19,510 bases of DNA from Candidatus Falkowiibacteriota bacterium (GTDB lineage Bacteria > Patescibacteriota > Patescibacteriia > Patescibacteriales > UBA12465): NCBI GenBank assembly GCA_903937325.1, contig CAIZYV010000042.1:1-19510 (forward strand), in the 5' to 3' direction. The notes beneath the pieces are model-generated. The model worked only from the letters and a program-made list of their open reading frames with translations, was not told the origin of the DNA and made no database searches. This document shows positions 7,103 through 15,415 of this stretch, one piece after another. Every line of letters begins with the position of its first letter. Position 1 is the first letter of the stretch. The position numbers and the translations under genes were made by a program.

Positions 7103-8698
7103 ATGCCTACTCTTTACCGTGACTATCGCCCGCAGAAATTCATTGATATTCTCGGACAAAATCATTTAAAAATTACTCTGCAAAATGAATTAGCGACCGC
7201 TAAAATCGGTCAGGCTTATCTTTTTTGCGGTCCAAGAGCGGTTGGCAAGACAACTATGGCGCGTGTTTTGGCACAAGCGGTTAACTGTGAGCGTCGTAAA
7301 AAAGGAGAATCTGAACCTTGTGGTGAATGCGCTAGTTGCGAGAGTATTAAAAAGGGAACCTTTCTTGATGTAATGGAAATAGATGCGGCTTCAAATACGG
7401 GGGTGGATAATGTGCGCGATAATATTATTTCTTCTGCGCGCCTATCTCCGGCTCGTGGTTTAATGCGTGTTTTTATCATCGATGAAGTTCATATGCTTTC
7501 TTTGTCAGCTTTTAATGCTTTGCTTAAGATTATTGAAGAGCCACCGCGTCATGTGCTTTTCATTCTTTGTACGACTGAAGCCCACAAAGTACCAGCAACC
7601 ATAATTTCCCGATGTCAGCGTTTTGATTTTAAACGCATCAGCCCGGTTGAAATTGTTAAAAAACTTTCCTTTATTGCCACTAAGGAAAAAATTGATATTA
7701 GCCGTGATGTCTTAGAAGATATTGCTCGTCAATCTGGCGGTCATTTGCGTGATGCGGAAAGTCTTTTTGGTCAAGTTTTGGCTTTAGGCGGACAGAAGAT
7801 CGGCTCTGAAGAAGCGGAGTTGGTTATGCCTCGCCACCATCATCAAGAAGCTTTAGATTTAATTGATTATCTTTCTAAACGTAATGCCGGGGGCGCCGTT
7901 GCTCTCATTAATAGCTTAGCCGATAATGGCGTTAATTTTAAAAATTTTTTGGATGAAGTTTTAATGATGTTACGTAAAATTATGTTGCAGACAGCTCAGC
8001 CTGGTTTAGCTGAGAAATTGGGCTTGGATTTTGGCGAGCAATTAGAAATTAGGATTAGTCTTTTAGCTTCGGAATTACCTTTATCTTCTTGTCTTAAGGC
8101 CTTACGTCGCTTTTTAGATTTAGCTCAGGAACGTCCGGCAGCTATTCCACAACTACCTTTAGAAATTGCCGTCGTAGAGTTATGTTTAGCCTTAGATTCC
8201 GTTCCGGTTTCTGTATCTAGTGGCCAAACACCCACATCTCCTAAAGTGCTTAGTCGTGATTTTTCTACCTCAAAGAGCCAATCAGATGATAAAATAAAAA
8301 AAATAGAGATAGCAGCTGATCTTAGCGTTGAGGAAGTATCAGCACGTTGGCCGGAGTTACTTTTAAAAATTAAAAAATATAATCATTCCTTATCTTTTGT
8401 TCTTCAAAATTGCGCTCCTCAGAATTTGCAATCTGGCACTCTTTTTCTTCGTTTTAAGTATAAGTTCCATCGTGATCGCATCGCCGATCCTTCCATTCGT
8501 ACAATCATGGAATCTGTCTTGCTAGAAATTTTTGGCGGCCAAGTTGCTATCGAGTCTTCTTTGGATGAAAATTTGGAATTATCACCGGTTGCTGTTTCTA
8601 TCCCGGAATCAAGTTCAGAAAAAGTATCGCCGCCGCTGCCGTTAAATAATGGCGTGCTTGGTAGTCTTTTAGAAAATTTTGGCGGTGAAGCAGTTTAG
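7103..8698 (+). CDS. dnaX: DNA polymerase III subunit gamma/tau
   Basis: A 531-aa clamp-loader ATPase that opens the sliding clamp onto primed DNA and organises the replisome. Domain I begins YRDYRPQKFIDILGQNHL. Walker A is GPRAVGKTT (43-51), with Ala where Gly is usual. The zinc module uses Cys62, Cys73, Cys76 and Cys79. Walker B is IIDEVH (125-130). Sensor 1 and the arginine finger lie in TTEAHKVPATIISRCQRF (Arg170). Collar domain III runs to about 365. A Ser/Thr/Pro-rich linker (about 366-410) follows, then a C-terminal tau-like domain (about 411-490) and a low-complexity tail ending in LLENFGGEAV. An A8 run lies in the linker and could give a short gamma form. The gene ends in TAG, unlike its neighbours. 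Confidence 0.97.
   Translation: MPTLYRDYRPQKFIDILGQNHLKITLQNELATAKIGQAYLFCGPRAVGKTTMARVLAQAVNCERRKKGESEPCGECASCESIKKGTFLDVMEIDAASNTGVDNVRDNIISSARLSPARGLMRVFIIDEVHMLSLSAFNALLKIIEEPPRHVLFILCTTEAHKVPATIISRCQRFDFKRISPVEIVKKLSFIATKEKIDISRDVLEDIARQSGGHLRDAESLFGQVLALGGQKIGSEEAELVMPRHHHQEALDLIDYLSKRNAGGAVALINSLADNGVNFKNFLDEVLMMLRKIMLQTAQPGLAEKLGLDFGEQLEIRISLLASELPLSSCLKALRRFLDLAQERPAAIPQLPLEIAVVELCLALDSVPVSVSSGQTPTSPKVLSRDFSTSKSQSDDKIKKIEIAADLSVEEVSARWPELLLKIKKYNHSLSFVLQNCAPQNLQSGTLFLRFKYKFHRDRIADPSIRTIMESVLLEIFGGQVAIESSLDENLELSPVAVSIPESSSEKVSPPLPLNNGVLGSLLENFGGEAV
8296..8303 (+). other. A8 run in the dnaX linker, possible slippage site
   Basis: The codons around residues 397-401 give eight consecutive A. 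A shift to -1 meets TGA at 8317-8319 after five codons; a shift to +1 meets TAG at 8304-8306 at once. Either would make a product of 400-405 aa ending between the collar and the tau domain, like gamma. GCTGAT (8315-8320) and ATCAGC (8338-8343) could form a downstream stem. Caution: A8 runs also occur in ctpA (739-746) and in the xer gene (16434-16441), so the run itself is not rare here. Confidence 0.3.
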
Positions 8699-8735
8699 GT
8701 TAATTTGAAAATATTAAATTTACACATTAAATAAT

Positions 8736-9998
8736 ATGTTGGATATAAAATACATTCGTGAAAATTTAGAATCGGTGCGCACTGCTTTACTGAAAAGAAT
8801 GGAGGCGGACAAGCTTGATCTTGAATCTTTACTTCTTCTTGATGAAGAAAGGCGTTTATTAATTGCTGAGAGTGAAGCTTTGAAGGCAGAAAGAAACCAA
8901 GCCTCTAAATCAAAGCCAAGCCCTGCTATTATCGCGTCTTTAAAAGTTGCGGGCGAAAAGATTAAGGATTTGGATACGCGCTTGCAGGATCTCGAATTGA
9001 GATTACAGGAATCATTGTCATCTTTGCCGAATATACCAGCTGATGATGTGGTCGCTGGCGGCAAAGAAAACAACGAAGTTGTTTACACTTTCGGCAAGAA
9101 GCCAGTTTTTGATTTTGATTTTAAGGATCACATGACTTTAGCTGACGAGCTTGGCTTAGTTGATTATGAGCGAGCCGCTAAAATGTCCGGCAGTGGTTTT
9201 TGGTGCTATCGCGGTTGGGGCGCTCTTTTAGAATGGGCCTTACTCTCCTATTTTATTTCTTTTCATACTAAGAATAATTATCAATTTTTAATTCCCCCGT
9301 TTTTACTAACAGAAAAATCAGCCTATACTTCCGGGCATTTGCCAAAATTTAGAGACGATCTTTTTTGGACACAGGATAAGCTTTGTTTGAATGCTACTAG
9401 CGAAATGATGCTTGGTAATTATCATCGGGAAGAAATTTTGCCTGCCGATCGTTTGCCTTTAAAATATTTTGCTTATTCGCCTTGCTTCCGTCGGGAAGCT
9501 GGTAGTTATCGTCAAGAGGAACGAGGGATGGTGCGCGGACATCAATTCAATAAGATCGAAATGTTTATTTTTTGCCAAACAGAAGATTCTTGGCAGATGT
9601 TTGATGAGTTAGTCGAGAATGCCAAAGGCTTAGTTGAGGGCCTGGGCTTGCATTATCAGCTGGCGAAACTGGCTGCCGGTGATTGCAGCGCCGCCATGGC
9701 AAAGACTTATGATTTAGAAATATGGTTACCAAGTATGGGTATTTATAAGGAAGTAAGCAGTATTTCTAATGCTTTGGATTATCAGGCGCGGAGAGGACAA
9801 ACTCGTTATAAAAATCAAAATGGAGAAAATGTTTTTGTACATACTTTAAATGCTTCCGGCCTTGCCACCAGTCGTCTTTTGCCCGCTATTTTAGAACAGA
9901 ATCAACAAGCTGACGGTTCGGTGCTTATTCCGGAGGTCTTGCGTCCTTATCTCCCGGGAGCGCCGGAATTTATTTTTCCTGATAATTCTAAGATTTAA
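8736..9998 (+). CDS. serS: Seryl-tRNA synthetase
   Basis: A 420-aa class II synthetase that charges tRNA-Ser (and tRNA-Sec where present) with serine. Residues 1-105 form the long antiparallel coiled-coil arm that binds the tRNA variable loop. The catalytic core follows: the serine-binding TSE at 221-223, motif 2 with CFRREAGS then RGMVRGHQFNKIEMF (about 250-277), and motif 3 from NASGLATSRLLPAILEQNQQ through DGSVLIPEVLRPYL (about 372-406, Arg380). Length is typical. The usual SCSNC before motif 3 reads SSISNA, a local variation. It starts 37 nt after dnaX, the largest gap within the central run before the 63-nt gap after ftsQ, but I found no convincing promoter there. Confidence 0.98.
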   Translation: MLDIKYIRENLESVRTALLKRMEADKLDLESLLLLDEERRLLIAESEALKAERNQASKSKPSPAIIASLKVAGEKIKDLDTRLQDLELRLQESLSSLPNIPADDVVAGGKENNEVVYTFGKKPVFDFDFKDHMTLADELGLVDYERAAKMSGSGFWCYRGWGALLEWALLSYFISFHTKNNYQFLIPPFLLTEKSAYTSGHLPKFRDDLFWTQDKLCLNATSEMMLGNYHREEILPADRLPLKYFAYSPCFRREAGSYRQEERGMVRGHQFNKIEMFIFCQTEDSWQMFDELVENAKGLVEGLGLHYQLAKLAAGDCSAAMAKTYDLEIWLPSMGIYKEVSSISNALDYQARRGQTRYKNQNGENVFVHTLNASGLATSRLLPAILEQNQQADGSVLIPEVLRPYLPGAPEFIFPDNSKI

Positions 9999-10004
9999 AC
10001 CTTC

Positions 10005-12008
10005 ATGTATTTTCGCCCGGCGATAATTATCGGTATTTTTCTTCTTTTTTTGCCTCAGTTTGTTTCGGCAGCTGAGGTTTATCCGCGTCTAGCTAATTAT
10101 TTTTTGAAATGGGAAATGACGCCTGAAGAGGCGGTAGAATTAGCTCGTTGGGATTTATTGATTTTAGACATGGAAAACCAAGAGAATAATCCGGAGTTGA
10201 TTAAAAAGATTAGAGAAATAAATCCAAAAATAAAAATTTTAGCCTACATTACTTCTCAGGAAATTATTAATAATCCGGGAGAATATCGGAATGCTTGGTT
10301 AAGACAGCGTTTATCGGATGAAATTATCGAGGAGTGGCGCTTAAAAGATGAAAATGGTAGGGCAGTTGTTAATTGGCCATTTACCACCATGTTCAATTTA
10401 AGCGAGTCGGCCGGTATAAATAGTCGCGGGCAGAAATTTAATGAATTTTTACCTATTTTTATTCATGATAATATTCAAGCTAGTGGTCTGTGGGACGGAG
10501 TTTTTTACGATAATATCTGGGGCGATGTTGCTTGGGTTAATGGCGGCAATCTTGATTTTAATAATGACGGAAAGAGGGACTCAATTTTGCTATCTAATAG
10601 CTTATGGATGGAGGGGGTAACAAAACTTTTGCGTCTTACTCGACAATTATGCGGTGCTGATTTTATCATTTTAGGTAACGGACGCGTCCATTGGCCTTAT
10701 CAACCGATGATAAATGGGATGATGCTTGAGAATTTTCCATCTTCTTGGGAAAATGATGGCAGCTGGTCAGGTTCGATGTTCTCTTATACTGAATTAAGTC
10801 AGTTGAATGCCCGTCCATCCTTGCCAGTAATAAATATATACGATAAGAAGCAAGATAACTATAAACATTTTCGTTACGGTCTCAGCAGTGCTCTTTTAGG
10901 CGACGGCTATTATAGTTTTGACTATGATGTTAGCAGTCATGGTCAGACTTGGTGGTATGATGAATATGATGTTAATCTTGGACAAGCGCAATCGGCTCCT
11001 TACAATCTTTTACAAGCAGATAATTATGATTGGCAGCCGGGTTTATGGCGGCGTGATTTTAAAAATGGTATTACTTTAGTAAATTCTAGTAATCAGGTGC
11101 AGAAATTTTTCTTTGCTAAAGAAGAATTTGAAAAAATAAAAGGTACGCAAGACCCCATAATTAATAATGGTTTGAATATTAATTATATTAAAATAGATCC
11201 GCAAGACGGTATTATTCTTTTAAATAAAATTTCTGTTTGGCAGGGAAGTGGATTCGCCAACGGTGGATTTTTAAGAATATTTTCATCTTCTGCTGAACAA
11301 ACAAGAAACGGTTTTTTCTTCTATACCGCCTCTTTGCCTAGTGGCAGTGAAGTGCTGCTTACCAGTCTCTCTGGCGATGGTGAAACTGACTATCTTTCTA
11401 GCTATCAAGGAACTTTAAATCTTAAGCGCAATGGCCAGCTATCCTGGTCTATTAAACCTTTTGCCTCTGGTTTTACTGGCTCTGCTTCTTTAGCTATTGG
11501 TGATACGGACGGTGATGGTCAAAAAGAAATAATTATAGGTGCTGGGCCAGGCGGTGGTCCCCAAGTGATAGTATTTAATCTTGAAGGTAAAGTTTTGTAT
11601 AAATTTTTTGCCTATGACAAAAAATTTCGTGGTGGCGTGAATGTGAGTGCTGGCGACGTAGATGGTGACGGCCGTGATGAGATTATTACTGGCGCCGGAC
11701 TAGGCGGCGGCCCGCATATTCGATATTTTGATAATTTCAGCCGGCTTAAGGGACAATTTTTTGCTTATGACAAAAATTTTCGTGGCGGTGTCAGTGTTAG
11801 CGCTGGTGATTTGAATAGTGACGGTCGTGATGAGATTATTACTGGGGCCGGACCAGGTGGCGGTCCCCAAGTCAGGATTTTTAAAGCATCAGGTTTAGTT
11901 GTGTCCAGTTTTTTTGCTTATGAGAAAAGTTTTCGAGGCGGTATAAATGTTGGTTTTTCTGAAGAATCGGGTAAACCGGAAATCGCTGTTGGTATTAAAG
12001 GTTTTTAA
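10005..12008 (+). CDS. Secreted putative glycoside hydrolase (TIM-barrel) with FG-GAP-type repeats
   Basis: A 667-aa exported protein. Residues 1-22 are a signal peptide (hydrophobic core, then VSAAE). Residues about 25-360 resemble the putative GHL15-type glycosyl hydrolase barrel, with the strand motifs WDLLILDMEN, IKILAYITSQE, GLWDGVFYDNIWGD, and GDGYYSFDYD. Acidic candidates for catalysis are Asp55/Glu57 and Asp164/Asp169. A beta-rich segment follows. Three clear 51-aa FG-GAP/VCBS-type repeats then end the protein, each with a DxDxDG-like calcium loop and AYDKxFRGG. A polysaccharide substrate (own sheath or host surface) is an inference. It starts 6 nt after serS. The repeats number three to five, too few for a closed seven-bladed propeller. 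Confidence 0.8.
   Translation: MYFRPAIIIGIFLLFLPQFVSAAEVYPRLANYFLKWEMTPEEAVELARWDLLILDMENQENNPELIKKIREINPKIKILAYITSQEIINNPGEYRNAWLRQRLSDEIIEEWRLKDENGRAVVNWPFTTMFNLSESAGINSRGQKFNEFLPIFIHDNIQASGLWDGVFYDNIWGDVAWVNGGNLDFNNDGKRDSILLSNSLWMEGVTKLLRLTRQLCGADFIILGNGRVHWPYQPMINGMMLENFPSSWENDGSWSGSMFSYTELSQLNARPSLPVINIYDKKQDNYKHFRYGLSSALLGDGYYSFDYDVSSHGQTWWYDEYDVNLGQAQSAPYNLLQADNYDWQPGLWRRDFKNGITLVNSSNQVQKFFFAKEEFEKIKGTQDPIINNGLNINYIKIDPQDGIILLNKISVWQGSGFANGGFLRIFSSSAEQTRNGFFFYTASLPSGSEVLLTSLSGDGETDYLSSYQGTLNLKRNGQLSWSIKPFASGFTGSASLAIGDTDGDGQKEIIIGAGPGGGPQVIVFNLEGKVLYKFFAYDKKFRGGVNVSAGDVDGDGRDEIITGAGLGGGPHIRYFDNFSRLKGQFFAYDKNFRGGVSVSAGDLNSDGRDEIITGAGPGGGPQVRIFKASGLVVSSFFAYEKSFRGGINVGFSEESGKPEIAVGIKGF
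11493..11951 (+). repeat. Three tandem 153-bp repeats encoding 51-aa FG-GAP-type units
   Basis: The units cover residues 497-547, 548-598 and 599-649 of the hydrolase. Units two and three are the closest at DNA level, for example GATGAGATTATTACTGG occurs in both (from about 11677 and 11830). The calcium loop is DTDGDG, DVDGDG and DLNSDG in turn, so the third is partly degenerate. A weaker unit is recognisable before the first (GGFLRIF, then SGDGETDYL). The near-identity suggests recent duplication or gene conversion. Confidence 0.85.
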
Positions 12009-12036
12009 AACTTCTTTACTTTTTTAATCAATTTAT

Positions 12037-13104
12037 ATGTTAAGAAAATTTACTCATTGGCTATCGGGCCGTCGAAAAAAATTTTATCAGCGCCATCCCT
12101 GGCACCTTCTGATTGATATTGTCTTAGTTACGCTGATTTTAGTTTTAGTTATTGTCGCTTGGCGTCTATTTACTTATATTCCATCCTCGACAGATACGGA
12201 AACTTCTTTGTCTTTAGAATATAAAAATTCTTCGGCTGATTTGCAAAATCTTGATTTTGAAATTAGCGCTTCTTCCTTGCCATCTTCTCTCGTTCTTGGC
12301 GAAAATTTATCTTTCCAGCTTGATTATGTTAATAATGGTTTGATCACTATTGATAAAGCGGAACTATCCTTTGATTTTAGTAGCGCCGCCTTTTCTTTAT
12401 CATCTTTAAAAATTAAAGATGAGTCTATAGATGTCGATGATAAGGATTTTATTTTGCACGACATCGCCCCTGGAGAGAAGGGTAGTCTTTTACTCTCTTT
12501 TGTTTGGAAAACGGAAAAAACTGATTTTCCTCGTAATTTAACGGTTTTAGCACATGCCCAAGTTTTCGCAGGTAATTTGCGAATGGAAAAAGAATTATCA
12601 CTTGAGACGATTAAGATTGCTAGTAATTTACAGGTTGATGCAGCAATATATTATCATAGCCCACAGGGCGATCAGCTCGGCATTGGTCCTTTACCGCCAA
12701 TTGTTGGTCAGCCGACAACCTATTGGTTAATTATTAAAACAATAAATAGCGGTAATGAGCTTAATAATTTTGTCTTTAGCGCACAATTGCCGCCGGGCGT
12801 TGAATTTCTCGGTGATAAAAGTTTATTAGCCGGTAAATTTTCTTATAACCCCGATTCTCGGCGTTTGATTTGGCAAATCGATCATCTTATTGCTTTTGAT
12901 GGCGATTATATTGCTAATTTCGCCTTAACCTTAACTCCAGTTACCGAGCAGACGGGGAAGACAGCCTTGCTATTGCAAGATATAAAATACCGAGCTGAAG
13001 ATGTTTGGACGAAAGAAGAAATTTTTGGCGATTTATCTGATTTAGATTCATCTTTGACTCCAGACAGTTTGAATAAAAATAAAGGCTTGGTGGCCGCTGA
13101 ATAA
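12037..13104 (+). CDS. Membrane-anchored protein with two Ig-like (DUF11/CARDB-type) domains
   Basis: A 355-aa protein with a basic cytoplasmic N-terminus (RKFTHWLSGRRKKFYQRH), one transmembrane helix at about 24-47, and an extracytoplasmic part made of two beta-sandwich-like segments (about 60-195 and 205-330). The first has the SLVLGENLSFQLDYVNNG pattern and the second YWLIIKTINSGNELNNF followed by PPGVEFLG, both typical of DUF11/CARDB-like cell-surface repeats. No catalytic motif is visible. It lies 28 nt after the secreted hydrolase and 1 nt before alanine racemase, so an envelope role is likely, but its exact function is unknown. The lack of a signal cleavage site implies that it stays in the membrane. 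Confidence 0.8.
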   Translation: MLRKFTHWLSGRRKKFYQRHPWHLLIDIVLVTLILVLVIVAWRLFTYIPSSTDTETSLSLEYKNSSADLQNLDFEISASSLPSSLVLGENLSFQLDYVNNGLITIDKAELSFDFSSAAFSLSSLKIKDESIDVDDKDFILHDIAPGEKGSLLLSFVWKTEKTDFPRNLTVLAHAQVFAGNLRMEKELSLETIKIASNLQVDAAIYYHSPQGDQLGIGPLPPIVGQPTTYWLIIKTINSGNELNNFVFSAQLPPGVEFLGDKSLLAGKFSYNPDSRRLIWQIDHLIAFDGDYIANFALTLTPVTEQTGKTALLLQDIKYRAEDVWTKEEIFGDLSDLDSSLTPDSLNKNKGLVAAE

Positions 13105-13105
13105 A

Positions 13106-14257
13106 ATGATTATCGCTTATTTACGCCAATTATTAAAACCAAAATACCCGACCCTTAATCGTTTAGAAATAAATAAGGAGGCTATTTTATATAACTTACG
13201 CTTATTACAGAATAAACAGCCACAAGCACAGATAATTCCGGTGGTGAAATCAAATGCTTATGGTCATGGCCTTAAAGAGATTTGTAAAATTTTGAATGAA
13301 TCAGGGCTTAAGATGATTGCCCTTGATTCTTTTCCGGAAGCTCAGATTGCTTATCGTTATTTCCGTGGTAAAATATTATTGATTGGTGAAATGCCCATCG
13401 CTGCTTATAGACATTTGCGCTGGTCGCGCACGGAGATCTGCGTTTATAATAGTTTAACTCTCCGGGCTCTTGCTGCTTTAGGTGTGTCAGCAAGAATTCA
13501 TCTTTTCGTTAATTCTGGCATGAACCGCGAGGGCATTAAGGATCTGCCTTCTTTTTGGCGAGAGCAGGCTGATTACTGGCCAAAGCTTAAAATTGTTGGT
13601 CTTTGTTCCCACTTGGCCGATGCCGAGGGTAATAGTGATTTTAATCAGTTACAACAAGAATGTTTTTTTAAAGATTTAGATTTTTTACACTCTCAAAATT
13701 GCTATCCTGCTTCTGTACATTTGGGCAATAGCGCTGGTGTTTTTGTTCTTTCAGATAAACGTTTGACCGCTTTTCGACCAGGTCTAGCTATTTACGGCTA
13801 TAATCCTTTTCCTAATATCAGTCCTTATTTCAGTCCGGCTCAAGAACTGAAACCGGCTTTAAGTTTAATCAGCACCGTCGTATCTTTACAAGATTTACAC
13901 GCCGGAGAAAGCGTTTCTTATAACGCTACTTATTCGACAAAGCAAGCAACTCAGATTGCCGTTATTCCTTTTGGTTACTATGAAGGGTTGGATCGACGCT
14001 TATCCGATCTGGCGGAATTTCAGGTCTTATCGGGGAAAAAGAAAATCAAGGCTAAATTAGCGGGTAGAGTGTGTATGAATTTATCTTGTTTAGATGTAGG
14101 CAGGGAAGAGACGGTAAAGCCGGGTATGGAAGTGCTCCTTGTTTCTCCTCGGCGCGATGATCCTAATTCTCTGGAAAATCTGGCATACTTACAAAAAAGT
14201 ATTGCTTATGAATTTTTGGTAAAATTACAGCCTAATATTAGAAGAATAATTATATAA
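13106..14257 (+). CDS. alr: Alanine racemase
   Basis: A 383-aa PLP enzyme that makes D-alanine for peptidoglycan. The PLP lysine is Lys48 in VVKSNAYGHG, and the catalytic tyrosine of the other subunit is Tyr272 in ESVSYNATYST. The phosphate and pyridine-nitrogen region is recognisable in FRPGLAIYGYNP, and Arg141 (GMNREG) matches the conserved Arg near PLP. Length fits the family. Two usually acidic positions are Asn: VDTGM reads VNSGM, and GRVCMD reads GRVCMN (Asn325). The active-site Lys and Tyr are intact, so racemase activity is likely. The start ATG is 1 nt after the preceding stop. It is followed 3 nt later by ftsQ, forming a small cell-wall/division block. Confidence 0.93.
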   Translation: MIIAYLRQLLKPKYPTLNRLEINKEAILYNLRLLQNKQPQAQIIPVVKSNAYGHGLKEICKILNESGLKMIALDSFPEAQIAYRYFRGKILLIGEMPIAAYRHLRWSRTEICVYNSLTLRALAALGVSARIHLFVNSGMNREGIKDLPSFWREQADYWPKLKIVGLCSHLADAEGNSDFNQLQQECFFKDLDFLHSQNCYPASVHLGNSAGVFVLSDKRLTAFRPGLAIYGYNPFPNISPYFSPAQELKPALSLISTVVSLQDLHAGESVSYNATYSTKQATQIAVIPFGYYEGLDRRLSDLAEFQVLSGKKKIKAKLAGRVCMNLSCLDVGREETVKPGMEVLLVSPRRDDPNSLENLAYLQKSIAYEFLVKLQPNIRRIII

Positions 14258-14260
14258 TTT

Positions 14261-15142
14261 ATGTTAGGGAAGTCTAGTCCTTATCTGGCTCGCCGAGCTA
14301 AAAAATTTAAAAAAGTAAAAAAAGATTATCAGCATAAGTCTTTGCACAATCCTTTTTTTCATCAGCGCCATAAGACTGATCGTGATTTAGCGCATAAAAA
14401 TAGACAACCTTGGCTCATGGCCGCTTTACTTGTTTTTCTTTTAACGTTGTTATATTTATTTTTTCTTTCACCTCTTTTTGCCCTGCGTCAAGTAAGGGTT
14501 CAGGGTCTTATTAGAATTACTGAAGATAATTTAACAAAATTTGCCTGGGATCAAAGTCTTATGTCGCGTGCTTGGCTTTTTAAGCAAAAAAATCTGTTTT
14601 TCTTTGATATTGATCAGTTGAGTAATACTTTGCATGATAATTTTAGTTTTGGCTCCTTGCGAGTTTATAAGCAATGGCCGAATACTTTAGTTATTAGCGT
14701 CGGTGAGCGTGATTTAGCTTTTATTTGGCAGGATGATAAGGGTAAATTTTTTAGCGATCAACAGGGCTGTTTAATAAGAGAAGCCCTTGTTGCTGAGGGT
14801 GACGAAAATAAATATCCTGTGCTCACGTCCAACTCTTTGAATTATTTAAATGAGCAGGATTGCCTAGATGTTGACGAAACATATCTCAAGGCGATTTTTT
14901 CTCTTTACAGTCAGATGAAAGATTCACCTGATTTACAGCCCAGCCGTTTCCTTTTAGAATCTTCTGAAAATACTATTAAAGCTGATCTTAGCGCTGGGCC
15001 GAATATCCTGTTTAACGTAAAAGAAGATTTAAGCAAACAAATTAATAAGCTTTTGATTATTAAAAAAGAAAAGGAGCTTCTTGAGTTTCAATCTTTAGAG
15101 TATATTGATCTCCGTTATGGTGATCGAGCTTACTTTAAGTAA
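14261..15142 (+). CDS. ftsQ: FtsQ/DivIB-type cell division protein with POTRA domain
   Basis: A 293-aa bitopic membrane protein. Residues 1-50 are a highly basic cytoplasmic tail, 51-70 are the transmembrane helix (WLMAALLVFLLTLLYLFFLS), and about 73-150 are a POTRA domain beginning ALRQVRVQGL and ending with NTLVISVGERDLAFIW. The rest is the FtsQ beta-domain, with FFSDQQGCLI and the C-terminal YIDLRYGDRAYFK, which matches the family ending in Y-x-DLR-x-x-x-xxYFK style. In the divisome FtsQ bridges FtsL/FtsB and early division proteins. No ftsA, ftsZ or mur genes follow, unlike the classical dcw cluster. It is the last large gene before the candidate dif region. Confidence 0.88.
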   Translation: MLGKSSPYLARRAKKFKKVKKDYQHKSLHNPFFHQRHKTDRDLAHKNRQPWLMAALLVFLLTLLYLFFLSPLFALRQVRVQGLIRITEDNLTKFAWDQSLMSRAWLFKQKNLFFFDIDQLSNTLHDNFSFGSLRVYKQWPNTLVISVGERDLAFIWQDDKGKFFSDQQGCLIREALVAEGDENKYPVLTSNSLNYLNEQDCLDVDETYLKAIFSLYSQMKDSPDLQPSRFLLESSENTIKADLSAGPNILFNVKEDLSKQINKLLIIKKEKELLEFQSLEYIDLRYGDRAYFK

Positions 15143-15157
15143 TAAAAAAGTAAAAAC

Positions 15158-15197
15158 GAGCCAAAGCCGGGTAAGGGAAGTATTCCCTCGGCGGCTC
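15158..15197 (+). promoter_or_regulatory. Nested stem-loop just upstream of the 46-aa gene
   Basis: Three stems nest: GAGCC (15158-15162) with GGCTC (15193-15197), GCCG (15166-15169) with CGGC (15189-15192), and GGGAA (15175-15179) with TTCCC (15183-15187) around GTA. It ends 8 nt before the ATG of the small membrane protein. Plus-strand RNA has no T-run after it, so on + it looks like a 5' leader or processing element. On the minus strand the hairpin is followed by GTTTTTAC, so it could terminate an antisense transcript. Confidence 0.6.
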
Positions 15198-15205
15198 AAA
15201 AATAT

Positions 15206-15346
15206 ATGGAAACAACTTTTAAATTTTTATTTGTTTTGGCAGTCTTTATCTTTTCTCTGCTTAGCATCGGTCTCTTTTTGTTAATTATTAAAATCGTTTT
15301 GATGTTTGCACCGCAAGTAAATATACTGGGACTGGTAATATATTAA
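15206..15346 (+). CDS. Small 46-aa membrane protein
   Basis: This short ORF encodes METTFKFLFVL followed by a hydrophobic helix (about residues 5-34), then APQVNILGLVIY. About 30 of the 46 residues form one long transmembrane helix with almost no charge. The frame, the clean ATG and TAA, the same strand as ftsQ and the structured leader support a real gene. I recognise no family. Proximity to ftsQ would fit a division or envelope accessory peptide, but that is an inference. It could also be a chance hydrophobic ORF in AT-rich DNA, since 46 codons is short. Confidence 0.55.
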   Translation: METTFKFLFVLAVFIFSLLSIGLFLLIIKIVLMFAPQVNILGLVIY

Positions 15347-15415
15347 GATGATAGTGGAGCATAGATTTTATTTTGCTTAACCGGCTTTAATCTGTTTCGT
15401 TTCCCCTAAGCTATT

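Noticed and set aside
15169..15177. GGGTAAGGG resembling an FtsK-orienting KOPS motif near dif
   Set aside because: KOPS is GGGNAGGG (8 nt). This string is one base longer, occurs once, and is explained by the stem-loop it belongs to.
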